A DNA stretch of 64,000 nt from NCBI GenBank assembly GCA_029203125.1, contig CP119317.1, positions 1,984,001 to 2,048,000 on the forward strand. Reading direction: 5' to 3'. The DNA is from Candidatus Cohnella colombiensis (GTDB lineage: Bacteria > Bacillota > Bacilli > Paenibacillales > Paenibacillaceae). The position numbers and the translations under genes were made by a program. The notes beneath the pieces are model-generated. The model saw nothing but the letters and a program-made list of their open reading frames with translations, did not search any database and had not been told where the DNA came from. Shown piece by piece: positions 19,765 to 27,804 of the stretch (position 1 is the first letter of the stretch; every line of letters starts with the position of its first letter).

Positions 19765-20577
19765 ATGCCCTATTTAAAAGTAGATGGGTCATCAATTTAC
19801 TATGAAGTATATGGTGAAGGGGTGCCTCTTATCTTTATTCACAGCCATGGACTCTCACATCAGATGTTCTCTCCACAAATTCATTACTTCCGTAAACATT
19901 ATAAGCTGATTCTTGTTGATCTTAGGGGAAATGGACGCTCTGGAGCTTTAGGAGTAAATAATAGCCATATTCTCCAAGCACAATGTGAGGATTTAAAGTT
20001 ATTGCTCGATCAGCTTGAAATATCGAATGCCGTATGGGTAGGCGTATCCGATGGAGGGATATTGGTTCAACAGTTTATGGAGCTCTATCCCCAGTATGTG
20101 AGTGCTATCATTCTATCGGATAGCTACAGTCAGAACAGGAGCAAAGGCTGGGTAGGTAAGCTAGCTTCAGCGCTTCATACTGCCTCCTCTGTAACCTCTT
20201 ATTTACCAAATGAATTTTTCACTCGCTCGCTCAAACTAACCTATTACAATTGGGATTTCGCGTATCGAGTTCTACGAAATGAGATGGTGCAGAAGAGACC
20301 AACAGAATGGATCAAACAGCGAGCTGCCTTGAAGGAAGTTGATCTTACCCCATCCTTAAACCAGATCAATGTCCCCGTCCTTTGTGTGGTTGGAGATTTC
20401 TCGCAGACGGCCATTCAACGAATGCAAGAAACCGTCAGCTTCATCCCCGATGCTACGCTTCAAATTATTGAAGATTCATATGATCCGAGCAACCTCTGTC
20501 AACCGATGAAGTTTAATGAAGCTTTAAGAGATTTTCTAGAGCTACACAAAGAACGACTGATTCTCGATTCAGCTTAG
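19765..20577 (+). CDS. Alpha/beta hydrolase-fold protein, catalytic His apparently lost
   Basis: 270 residues. Clear alpha/beta hydrolase layout: PLIFIHSHGLSHQMF (oxyanion HG, about 21-35), LVDLRGNGRSG (about 50-60), nucleophile elbow G-V-S95-D-G-G, and the acid candidate D211 in VVGDFSQ. Where active homologues have G-H followed by SNLEQPEKFNEAL, this protein reads SYDPSNLCQPMKFNEAL (237-253), so the catalytic His is replaced by Asp240. The frame is otherwise intact with AAGGGAG about 10 nt upstream. It may be a non-catalytic binding protein or a recently inactivated enzyme. Substrate unknown. Confidence 0.8.
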   Translation: MPYLKVDGSSIYYEVYGEGVPLIFIHSHGLSHQMFSPQIHYFRKHYKLILVDLRGNGRSGALGVNNSHILQAQCEDLKLLLDQLEISNAVWVGVSDGGILVQQFMELYPQYVSAIILSDSYSQNRSKGWVGKLASALHTASSVTSYLPNEFFTRSLKLTYYNWDFAYRVLRNEMVQKRPTEWIKQRAALKEVDLTPSLNQINVPVLCVVGDFSQTAIQRMQETVSFIPDATLQIIEDSYDPSNLCQPMKFNEALRDFLELHKERLILDSA

Positions 20578-20592
20578 TCGACAATGATACGA

Positions 20593-20640
20593 CAAGAAGG
20601 GGCTATCCGAAGTTCAAATGAACTGGATAGCCCCTTCTTG
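20593..20640. terminator. Bidirectional terminator between the hydrolase and relP
   Basis: A 16-bp perfect stem (CAAGAAGGGGCTATCC with its complement) is continued by an inner AGTTCA/TGAACT pairing. It lies between two convergent stop codons (20577 on plus, 20652 on minus), so it serves both transcripts. Confidence 0.8.
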
Positions 20641-20651
20641 TATTTCGCGCC

Positions 20652-21416
20652 CTAATCCTTACCTTGACCAGGACCCAGCAGCTCTAGGAGGGCAGCAGGG
20701 ATTTGGAATTGCTCATCATTAATGCTGAGCGACTGAAGTTCCTTATTCATCGCGATATTGTTATTTTCTTTGATTTCGGCAATTTCTTTATGCAAGCGTT
20801 CCATCTGTTTGTCTAATGCAGACGCATTATCAGCCGCTTCCTTCAACTCCTGCAGTAGTCTAGGAGGCACTGAAGCATTGTACTTGTAAAAAATTTTGTG
20901 CTCTAGGCTTGCCCAGAAATCCATTGCGATCGTACGAATTTGCACCTCTACGGGTACAATCTCTTCCCGATCCGACATATACACAGGCACTTCAACAATG
21001 AGGTGCAAGCTCTGATAGCCATTCGGCTTCGGATGAAGGATATAGTCCTTCGTCTCAACAATGTTCAAATCCGATTGTCTGTGCAGCATATCGCTAATCC
21101 GATAGATATCCGATACGAACGAGCAGGTGATCCGCAAGCCTGCAATATCTTTAATGTTGTTACGAATGCTATCGAAGTTTACATCAAAGCCTTTTCGAAA
21201 CAGCTTATTAATGATGCTTTCCGGTGTCTTGAGTCTCGTCTTCGTATGCTCGATCGGATTGTAATCGTGCAAAAATTGAAATTCTTCTTTCAATATTTCC
21301 ACTTTTGTTTCAAAAGAATCAAGTGCAAACTTATACATCATCATGAATCGAGTAATTTCTTCCTTAAACTTCGTGATCTGTTCCATCTGCAGTATGGATT
21401 TGGCCAAACAACTCAC
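20652..21416 (-). CDS. relP: Small alarmone synthetase RelP (YwaC-type GTP pyrophosphokinase)
   Basis: Makes (p)ppGpp without a hydrolase domain. The synthetase fold spans about residues 55-195. Motifs: NPIEHTKTRLKTPESIINKL, then IKDIAGLRITCSFVSDIY, NGYQSLHLIVEVPVY and VEVQIRTIAMDFWASLEHKI. Residue by residue these follow YwaC/RelP more closely than YjbM/RelQ. Start uncertain: the longest frame opens with GTG at 21416 but GAAGGG is too close to it. A TTG three codons in is better spaced, and the ATG at MEQITKF aligns with YwaC's start. The tail beyond residue 215 (ELQSLSINDEQFQIPAALLELL) is longer than in YwaC. It lies 13 bp after hflC, probably the same operon. Confidence 0.93.
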   Translation of the reverse strand: MSCLAKSILQMEQITKFKEEITRFMMMYKFALDSFETKVEILKEEFQFLHDYNPIEHTKTRLKTPESIINKLFRKGFDVNFDSIRNNIKDIAGLRITCSFVSDIYRISDMLHRQSDLNIVETKDYILHPKPNGYQSLHLIVEVPVYMSDREEIVPVEVQIRTIAMDFWASLEHKIFYKYNASVPPRLLQELKEAADNASALDKQMERLHKEIAEIKENNNIAMNKELQSLSINDEQFQIPAALLELLGPGQGKD

Positions 21417-21429
21417 CCTTCACTGACGC

Positions 21430-22293
21430 TTATTTGCCTAAAAGTATTCGTGTATACGGAGAATCAATCGGCAACAAAATGACAGGTTCATTTTGCAACG
21501 TCGTCACATAGCTCTGTAATGTCCGATATAAGCTATAAAATGCAGGATCTTTCCCATAAGCTTCGTTATAGGTTTTCGCTGCGCCTTGTTCACCTTCAGC
21601 GATAATCTTCTTCGCATCTGCTTCTGCCTGAGCAAGCAGCTCGGTTGCTGAGCGATCGGCTTTCGATGTAATCTTGCGCGATTCCTCATCCCCTTCGGAA
21701 AGATAACGCGCTGCAATCGATTCTCGGTCCGAGATCATCCGGTTGTATACACTTTGCTTATTGCCTTCCGGTAAATCCGTTCGCTTAATGCGCACATCAA
21801 TCACTTCAATACCATAATCATCTTTAAGTGCACTAGCAACATCTTTCGTAATCTCATCGTTAATGTTACCACGAGCTGTGTTTTCACTAATAATATTATC
21901 ATAATTAATTTCAGAAAGCTTGCGTCGTACCGAGTTATAGACAGCTTCATCTATCCGCTGCACACCGACACTGACTGTTTTTACTGTCTTTAAGAAATTT
22001 TCTGGACTTTCGATCCGCCAAACGGTGTAGTTATCCACGATAATCGGCTTCTTATCCTTCGTCAGAATAGACGTGGGATCACTTTCGAATGTCATTTGAT
22101 ATTTCGGAAGCGTAGACACGCTTTCAACGAATGGAATCTTTAATTTTAATCCAGGATCCTTCACAATCCGAACCGCTTCACCAAATTTCAAGACGACTTT
22201 ATACTCGCCTTCCTTAACAATGTAAAACGAACCTGAACCTATAATGATGACAGCGATGAAAATCGCAATACCTAAAATTAGCTTTTTACTCAT
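21430..22293 (-). CDS. hflC: SPFH/stomatin membrane protein HflC
   Basis: 287 residues. N-terminal membrane helix at about 4-25 (KLILGIAIFIAVIIIGSGSF), then the band-7/SPFH domain (about 25-190: EYKVVLKFGEAVRIVKDPGLKLKIP) and a coiled-coil tail (ESIAARYLSEGDEESRKI, then LLAQAEADAKKIIAEGEQGA). HflK and HflC form a cage around FtsH in proteobacteria and modulate its proteolysis. Its ATG overlaps the hflK stop by 4 bp, so the two are translationally coupled. Confidence 0.95.
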   Translation of the reverse strand: MSKKLILGIAIFIAVIIIGSGSFYIVKEGEYKVVLKFGEAVRIVKDPGLKLKIPFVESVSTLPKYQMTFESDPTSILTKDKKPIIVDNYTVWRIESPENFLKTVKTVSVGVQRIDEAVYNSVRRKLSEINYDNIISENTARGNINDEITKDVASALKDDYGIEVIDVRIKRTDLPEGNKQSVYNRMISDRESIAARYLSEGDEESRKITSKADRSATELLAQAEADAKKIIAEGEQGAAKTYNEAYGKDPAFYSLYRTLQSYVTTLQNEPVILLPIDSPYTRILLGK

Positions 22294-23312
22294 TGTGCTC
22301 CCCCTCCTTGTGCTGAACCCGCTGCACTCGTGGTCGAGCCCGTATTGCGAAGCAGTTCATTGATCGGCAAATACTTTACGGTGTCGCCACTTGAGTCGGA
22401 GATGAAGATCTTCGCATGTGGCAAGATTTTTTCCAACGTTTCTATAATTAATCGGCTTTCAGTAACACTCGGGTTTTTCACATACTCAGAGTAGATCGCA
22501 TTAAATTGTGCCACATCCCCCTCAGCATTGAGCATCCGCGATTTTTTCACAGCTTCTGCATTTTCGAGTAAAGCTTGCGCTTCACCACGCGCCTTCGGAA
22601 TTTTATCATTTTCATATTTTGCTGCATTATTAATCTTCGTATTTTTTTCCTCGCGCGCATTTGTTACTTTTTGGAAAGCTTCAGCAACTTGACCACCCGG
22701 AGGCTCAATATCCTGGAACTTAAATCCAACAATCTGGATACCGGTGTTATATTTCGTTTGAAGCTCTAGCAATCTTTCCTTTACCTTATCCTGGATGACT
22801 GTTTTACCATCGGTAATCGCATAATCGAGCTTCTCTGAACCAATTACAGAGCGGATCGATGAGCTCGCCGCATTCCGTAAAAACATTTCTGGATTGTCGA
22901 TATTGTACAGGTAAGCTTCGATATTGCTAATCTTCCACTGTACAACTGCATCTGCTGATACGATATTTTCATCCCCAGTAATCATGAGCGCTTCTTCTTC
23001 AACTGGAGTTTCAATATTTCCATTTTGACGGTAGCCAATATGAATGATCTGTGTGAGCTCCGCAGGAACTTTAATGACCTTCTGAATCGGATATGGCCAC
23101 TTGAAATGAAGCCCCGCAGTCGTTTCTCCTGTATACTTCCCAAATGTCAGCACAGCTGCACGCTCTTGCTCTTGAACGGTATAGAAAGATGAATAAGCGA
23201 TGAGAACGACAAAAAGTGCAACAATTGCTAGAACAATCTTTTTCAATAACCCTGGTGGTAATTGAATGATATCGTTTGAATTGCGCTTGCGTTCAATTTT
23301 AATTAGTTCCAT
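22290..23312 (-). CDS. hflK: SPFH/stomatin membrane protein HflK
   Basis: 340 residues. A basic N-terminus is followed by a membrane helix at about 27-47 (IVLAIVALFVVLIAYSSFY) and an SPFH domain beginning VQEQERAAVLTFGKYTG. The HflK-typical NIEAYLYNIDNPEMFLRNAASSSIRSVIG is at about 128-156, and a coiled coil YENDKIPKARGEAQALLENA follows. Partner of HflC. First gene of hflK-hflC-relP; an ECF-sigma-like promoter lies about 50 bp upstream. Confidence 0.95.
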   Translation of the reverse strand: MELIKIERKRNSNDIIQLPPGLLKKIVLAIVALFVVLIAYSSFYTVQEQERAAVLTFGKYTGETTAGLHFKWPYPIQKVIKVPAELTQIIHIGYRQNGNIETPVEEEALMITGDENIVSADAVVQWKISNIEAYLYNIDNPEMFLRNAASSSIRSVIGSEKLDYAITDGKTVIQDKVKERLLELQTKYNTGIQIVGFKFQDIEPPGGQVAEAFQKVTNAREEKNTKINNAAKYENDKIPKARGEAQALLENAEAVKKSRMLNAEGDVAQFNAIYSEYVKNPSVTESRLIIETLEKILPHAKIFISDSSGDTVKYLPINELLRNTGSTTSAAGSAQGGGAQ

Positions 23313-23361
23313 GCGTTCAAACTCCCCCTCAACTCGTGTGTAATAAACAGTTCAACAATAA

Positions 23362-23387
23362 TACGATCCAACTACAAATTGGTTCCA
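23362..23387 (-). promoter_or_regulatory. Sigma-W/ECF-type promoter for hflK-hflC-relP
   Basis: Minus strand carries TGGAAC (23382-23387), exactly 16 bp, then CGTA (23362-23365). The sigma-W consensus is TGAAAC-N16-CGTA, so one base differs and the invariant AAC is kept. The predicted start is about 45 nt upstream of hflK. No better sigma-A promoter is visible in 23313-23510, which otherwise holds only a short CCAAT/ATTGG inverted repeat. Confidence 0.5.
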
Positions 23388-23510
23388 ATAAATTAATTGG
23401 AGAACGGGATCGGAAGTGCGATTGAACAAGCAAAATCACCCTTGGCGTCTATAACGTCAAAGATACTCTGCAAGTATATTTAAAAAAAGAATGTGGCGGA
23501 TTTTGCAAGT

Positions 23511-23924
23511 TTAGAAAGCGTTACTAATATGTAATAGTTCGGGTTCTAAACCTGTTAGAAAAGTAACTGCCACAACATCAAACCGGATAGATCGCTCTGA
23601 CTGACGATGATGCTTCATATAAAATGATGCTGTCTCACGAACTTGACGACACTTGCGTGGTGTAACTGCTTCAATTGCTGTTCCAAATTTACTCGGGTTC
23701 GTACGAGATCTTACTTCAACGAATACTAGCGTTTCATCTACTTCGCAAATTAAATCAATTTCACCATGGCGACAACGCCAATTGCGTTCCAAAATCCTAA
23801 AGCCGTGCTTGGATAAATATTCTGACGCCACAGCTTCGCCCTGACGACCGACCTCAGTCCGATTGATGCGCTCTCTAGCTGCAGAATGAGAAGATTGCGG
23901 GTTTGGTTCATGAGATGAATCCAT
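23511..23924 (-). CDS. yraN: YraN/UPF0102 family endonuclease-like protein
   Basis: 137 residues. Family core is intact: RTEVGRQGEAVASEYLSKHG, ILERNWRCRHGEIDLIC, then LVFVEVRSRTNPSKFGTA. This is the PD-(D/E)xK nuclease-like arrangement (Glu in HGEIDLI, E-V-R in place of E-V-K). Function unproven in the family. It follows ylqH by 32 bp and sits close to rnhB, its common neighbour. Confidence 0.92.
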   Translation of the reverse strand: MDSSHEPNPQSSHSAARERINRTEVGRQGEAVASEYLSKHGFRILERNWRCRHGEIDLICEVDETLVFVEVRSRTNPSKFGTAIEAVTPRKCRQVRETASFYMKHHRQSERSIRFDVVAVTFLTGLEPELLHISNAF

Positions 23925-23956
23925 CGCTATAGTCTCCTTCAGATCCTACGATTCGA

Positions 23957-24271
23957 TTAGGATCGTTTGTTGCTACGAGAATGCCCTGCGCGTTGATCAG
24001 ATCGATAGACGAAGCTAAGAATTTCTGCGACTAGCTTATAAAGCTCGGCTGGTATTTCTTGCTCAATATCGAGCTTTGATAACACTTCAACTAAGGAAGC
24101 ATCCTCTTGAACAGGTACACCGCTGTCCTGTGCACGACGCAATATCTCATCAGCGATTACCCCTTGGCCTTTGGCAATAATGACTGGTGCCGAACGCTTC
24201 TCCGGCTCGTATTTGAGGGCAACTGCTTTTTTCGGCAGCAGTGGTTTCTCCTCAGCATTGCTCTCGCTCAT
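23957..24271 (-). CDS. ylqH: FlhB C-terminal-domain homologue (YlqH-like)
   Basis: 104 residues, matching only the cytoplasmic C-domain of FlhB/EscU export switch proteins: AVALKYEPEKRSAPVIIAKG, then ADEILRRAQDSGVPV and IPAELYKLVAEILSFVYR. The autocleavage motif NPTH that precedes AVALKY in FlhB is replaced by LPKK, so it cannot self-cleave; it begins where FlhB's cleaved fragment begins. Its ATG overlaps the upstream gene by 4 bp (ATGA). Role unknown; pairing with a FliK-like partner suggests a relic or variant of the export specificity switch. Confidence 0.88.
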   Translation of the reverse strand: MSESNAEEKPLLPKKAVALKYEPEKRSAPVIIAKGQGVIADEILRRAQDSGVPVQEDASLVEVLSKLDIEQEIPAELYKLVAEILSFVYRSDQRAGHSRSNKRS

Positions 24272-26160
24272 GCTCTAAAGTCAACTCCCTTGTACGGTTT
24301 CGTTGCGAAATCCGCAGTAGGAACAAGCTTTTCCAGTGGTGTAGAACCGACACTCCCAGCCTCAGACGCCACTTCTAAATTCGTTCTCCACTCAGGCAAT
24401 GGGGACACGGATAAGGATAGCAATTGATATCCTGTAGCTCGCATTCCATTTGTGAGCTCTTCTCGTGCCTGCTCGATCATCTCAGACATTCCAGGGAAAT
24501 CATTCAGCAGTTTAAGTGATACGATCCGATCGACGACTTGAACGTCCACTACCGTATCCCCGACATTTTTCATACGCAAATCAAACAATAGTCGGCAGTT
24601 GTCCGTGTCCCACTCCCCACGCCGGCTACGTCGCGCTTGTACATGTACAGTTGCCGTCGTATCGCCTTCTCCGTTCTTCATCGGGATGAACAGCGTCATA
24701 TGGCTGAATGGCGCAGTCTGCCCCCGTTCGGAGGAAAGCATTAGCTGCTGGCCGGTCACTTGATTGGCAAGCGTCGATGCTGCCTCACGCAGTGCAGGCG
24801 GCACATCATCGCTCGCAGCAAGCGCGAGCAACGCGCTCTTGAGCGTGTCCGCGGCGCGTGCATCAGAGGCAGGAGCCGGATTATCGGCTCCTGCCTGCTG
24901 CGCGGGAAGACCGGCGGCATTGTCGCCGGGCAACCGCGCTAGCGGCTCGGTGTTGTGCAGGAGCTTATGCTCATGCCCAACGCCGAGCCATTGCAGGAAG
25001 CGGCCAATCCATGCCGCTTCCCCCTTCGGTGCAGACGACGCAGAGGCGTCTGCAACGTTGCCGCTAGCAGAGCGCGCGGCTATGTCCGCCGCAGGCGGCG
25101 GGGTTGCGGCGGCGGGGGCGGGGCTATTGGCCCGCGCCGCCGCTTGAGGCTCAGCCGCCAATGGGGCGGGCTGTGCTTGTGCTGTGCCGCCGCCGATTGG
25201 CGGGCGGGCGGTGGCTTGCTCTGGGGCAGGGCGACTTGCTCCTGCACCTCCAGCATCATTTGCCCCAATCCCTGTGTTGCTACGTGCTACGTTCAATGTA
25301 GCATCGCGCACGACAGCATGCTCCTGCTGCGTCCCATTTACAAGGCGAGATGCATCAGCTCCGGTTGGTGCTTGACGATTTCCGACTAGCAATTGAGCTG
25401 ATCTGGCACCATCTGCTTGTGGCTTTGCACTCGTAGTAGCAGCTCGACTAGCATCTCCCGACAATTGCGCTTCACCTTCAGCAACGATCGCCGCGCCTTG
25501 ACTGATGACCTGTTGTAGTCGCGCACCTAAAGCCGATCCTTCTGCTGTCACCGGAGTTTTGCCACCTAACCATTCTCCGAGCGCTGAGCTGAGTTGTTGA
25601 AGCCCCTGTTGCAATGGCGTATTAAATAACGCTTGTCGAAGCGCTGACAACGTGGCCTCCGTCGGAGGTAAACCCCGGCGGAAAGCAACGTCAGCCGTTC
25701 CCATCCAAGTCTGCATATCTACATTCGCAGGCTTTGCCGACATCGCCGTTTGATAGAAAGCGGCTGTATCCTTCGATAACGGAAACCCGTCTCGCTTCAA
25801 CCCACGCAATAGCTCCATCGCACCCTTTTGCTCAGATAAACCGAAAGCCTTTAAAAGATCCTTCGGTATATCATCTAGCGAAGCCTCTGTCGCATCAACA
25901 AGCGGTTTGAGCGCCACAAGGCCACCGTTCGAATTTGGCTGTACTTGCAAGAGCATGCTGCGTCCAACAGGCATATCCGCCTCTAGCTTCGCACGAACTT
26001 GTACACCGTTAATATTGAGCATTCCCTCTTGGTTGTCCAACATCTCGATCAGAACGCCTCTTACAATTTGACCGATTCTCAGCTCAAGCGCACGCGCACT
26101 ATCCGCAGGCTGCGCATCCCCCATCATCGCTTTCAACATCGGTCCAATGTTCATTCCCAT
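24268..26160 (-). CDS. ylqG: Large Ala-rich protein at the ylqG position, FliK-like architecture
   Basis: 630 residues from an ATG at 26160; the frame to 26214 adds 18 Cys-containing residues without support, while GGGGGG lies a few nt before 26160. Residues about 1-230 are ordered (IGQIVRGVLIEMLDNQEGML resembles the usual opening of this group). About 240-480 is low-complexity Ala/Gln/Pro/Gly, encoded by locally very GC-rich DNA. The last 120 residues (VVDVQVVDRIVSLKLLNDFP, then MRATGYQLLSLSVSPLPEW) look like a FliK-type hook-length control C-domain. It is coupled to ylqH by a 4-bp overlap. The FliK comparison is by layout, not a search. Confidence 0.75.
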   Translation of the reverse strand: MGMNIGPMLKAMMGDAQPADSARALELRIGQIVRGVLIEMLDNQEGMLNINGVQVRAKLEADMPVGRSMLLQVQPNSNGGLVALKPLVDATEASLDDIPKDLLKAFGLSEQKGAMELLRGLKRDGFPLSKDTAAFYQTAMSAKPANVDMQTWMGTADVAFRRGLPPTEATLSALRQALFNTPLQQGLQQLSSALGEWLGGKTPVTAEGSALGARLQQVISQGAAIVAEGEAQLSGDASRAATTSAKPQADGARSAQLLVGNRQAPTGADASRLVNGTQQEHAVVRDATLNVARSNTGIGANDAGGAGASRPAPEQATARPPIGGGTAQAQPAPLAAEPQAAARANSPAPAAATPPPAADIAARSASGNVADASASSAPKGEAAWIGRFLQWLGVGHEHKLLHNTEPLARLPGDNAAGLPAQQAGADNPAPASDARAADTLKSALLALAASDDVPPALREAASTLANQVTGQQLMLSSERGQTAPFSHMTLFIPMKNGEGDTTATVHVQARRSRRGEWDTDNCRLLFDLRMKNVGDTVVDVQVVDRIVSLKLLNDFPGMSEMIEQAREELTNGMRATGYQLLSLSVSPLPEWRTNLEVASEAGSVGSTPLEKLVPTADFATKPYKGVDFRA

Positions 26161-26306
26161 TTTGCATCCCCCCGCACACAATCCTCTATCCTCTATATCG
26201 GCTGATTCACTCACTCGGTTTAATTGTTCATACCCAATGACATTGTTGTCTATTGGCGTTCGTGCACTCGTTTGGGCAGAAACATTGTTTCGATTTCAAA
26301 AGTAGA

Positions 26307-26390
26307 TATCGTATCGGACACCAGGGACCTTATTTAGCTAGTTTTAGCACTTTTCACACACATAGCGGACACCAAAGACCTTATTTGTCT
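26307..26390. repeat. Left arm of nested inverted repeats flanking the IS3 element
   Basis: Two plus-oriented copies of a 20-bp motif near 26310-26330 and 26364-26383, CGGACACCAGGGACCTTATT and CGGACACCAAAGACCTTATT. Their inverted partners lie across the insertion sequence at 27717-27790. Between the ylqG start and the IS (26161-26430) nothing else is apparent. Confidence 0.75.
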
Positions 26391-26465
26391 CCATCCACGC
26401 GATTTTCACGTCAAATGTACCTCTGTCAATAAAGTGGACACAAAAATAACGAACGGCCTCGGATT

Positions 26466-27314
26466 TTAGGACGCCACCATCTTGAAATAATTCAACTCAA
26501 ATTGATGGGCGGTTTTGTATCCCAAAGTTGAATGAAACCGCAATCGATTGTAATCGAACTCAATGTAAACATAGAGTTCTTTCTCGGCCTGTTTACGGGT
26601 TCTGAACTTTGTTTGGTACACCAACTCCTTTTTTAAGGTGCTGTGGAAGGACTCGATACAAGCATTGTCGTAGCAATTGCCTTTGCGGCTCATGCTGCCA
26701 ATCATCCCATAATCGACAAGCCGCGCTCGGTATTCCTCACTGGCGTACTGGGAACCACGGTCGGAATGATGAATTAAGCCGGGTGCAGGGTTTCGTCTTT
26801 CAAATGCTTGATCAAGAGCATCTATTACCAACTCCCTGGTCATTCGCGATCCTACTGACCAGCCAACAATTTTACGTGAGAACAGGTCCATAACACTAGC
26901 CAAGTAAAGCCAACCTTCGCCCGTCCCGATATAGGTAATATCCGTTACCCATACTTTGTTCGGGGCCAAAACTTTGAACTGTCGATCCAGCACATTGTCG
27001 AATACCGGCAAGGAGTGGTTGGAGTTGGTTGTTGCCTTGTATTTGCGCACAGTGATTGACTTTAGCCCCATCTCGTTCATGAGGCGAGAAACAGTTCTTG
27101 AGGAGACACGGCGGCCTTCCTGGCGCAACGCTTCGGTGATTGTTGGGCTACCTGCACGGCGCTTGAAGTGATAAAAGAAGTACCGAATGCGCTTCATTAA
27201 CCGTCTCCGTTTAAGCTCGCGTGCGCTTGGCTTGTCCCTATACTTTAACCATTTGTAATAGCCGCTTGACGAAACTTTCAGTACATCGCACATCTTCTCA
27301 ACACGGAACTGCAA
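26466..27314 (-). CDS. IS3-family transposase OrfB (catalytic part)
   Basis: 282 residues as an isolated frame beginning at a TTG. DDE integrase core: D in KVWVTDITYIG, D in LIHHSDRGSQYAS, E in CYDNACIESFHSTLKKELV. The upstream HTH_21-like segment is SSSGYYKWLKYRDKPS. The frame continues upstream of 27314 to overlap OrfA, and the A7 run there allows a -1 shift to give the OrfAB transposase. Stop at 26466, inside the left inverted repeat region. Confidence 0.93.
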   Translation of the reverse strand: MQFRVEKMCDVLKVSSSGYYKWLKYRDKPSARELKRRRLMKRIRYFFYHFKRRAGSPTITEALRQEGRRVSSRTVSRLMNEMGLKSITVRKYKATTNSNHSLPVFDNVLDRQFKVLAPNKVWVTDITYIGTGEGWLYLASVMDLFSRKIVGWSVGSRMTRELVIDALDQAFERRNPAPGLIHHSDRGSQYASEEYRARLVDYGMIGSMSRKGNCYDNACIESFHSTLKKELVYQTKFRTRKQAEKELYVYIEFDYNRLRFHSTLGYKTAHQFELNYFKMVAS

Positions 27315-27340
27315 GCGGTGCTTGTAGATAAACGGAAATA

Positions 27341-27643
27341 TTAGTCCCGGTCTTTCGTGAAGAAGTGCATCGCTTTTTTTAGGATTTCGTTCTCTTCCTG
27401 AAGATCTTTATACTCTTGCTCCAGCCTTTTGAGGCGCTCGTAATCGACAAAGACCTGCGTTTGTTCCTTGGTCACATTGCTACCATATTGCTTAATCCAT
27501 GGACTTAGCGTACTTTTAGAAATCCCTAATTCTCTCTGGATATCGATTGGTTTCTTGCCGGTTGCCTCCATGTGTTCGATTGTTTTGCGCTTAAATTCTT
27601 TGGTATACCTTTCTCGAACGTCTCCCATGACAACACACCTCAC
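27341..27643 (-). CDS. IS3-family transposase OrfA (DNA-binding part)
   Basis: 100 residues. Helix-turn-helix YTKEFKRKTIEHMEATGKKP, then IQRELGISKSTLSPWIKQYG, and a leucine-zipper-like tail YERLKRLEQEYKDLQEENEI. Near its end, seven consecutive A on the minus strand (plus 27375-27381, codons CTA AAA AAA GCG) form a slippery site for the programmed -1 frameshift that fuses OrfA to OrfB. Confidence 0.92.
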   Translation of the reverse strand: MRCVVMGDVRERYTKEFKRKTIEHMEATGKKPIDIQRELGISKSTLSPWIKQYGSNVTKEQTQVFVDYERLKRLEQEYKDLQEENEILKKAMHFFTKDRD

Positions 27644-27716
27644 CTATTTGATGTATCTATTATAAAGGGAGTTCGTTAAGGTGTGTCCACTTTTAAGTCT
27701 AACAACAAAAACCCCA

Positions 27717-27790
27717 CAATAAGGTCTCTCATGTCCGTTCCCAATGCCAAAACCCCAAAAAATCAATAAATAACGTCTCTCATGTCCGAT
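27717..27790. repeat. Right arm of nested inverted repeats flanking the IS3 element
   Basis: Two copies in the opposite orientation to the left arm: AATAAGGTCTCTCATGTCCG (from 27719) and AATAACGTCTCTCATGTCCG (from 27768). Each pairs with one left-arm copy through CGGACA and AGACCTTATT with a 4-nt internal mismatch. Confidence 0.75.
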
Positions 27791-27804
27791 CGGTAAGGGA
27801 GAAA

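Larger units (their letters stand above)
26416..27707 (-). mobile_element. IS3-family insertion sequence
   Basis: Element of about 1.29 kb with two overlapping frames and imperfect terminal inverted repeats. Core: AAAGTGGACACA...TAACGAAC at the left (from 26431) and its complement at the right (to 27693). Extending to the TG...CA ends usual for IS3 gives 26416-27707, with AAA on both sides as a possible 3-bp target duplication; in an A-rich context that is weak. Both frames are intact, so the copy may be active. Confidence 0.85.

Noticed and set aside
24764..25389. Several plus frames over the FliK-like gene
   Set aside because: Open only because of high local GC; Arg/Gly/Ala-rich translations without start signals.
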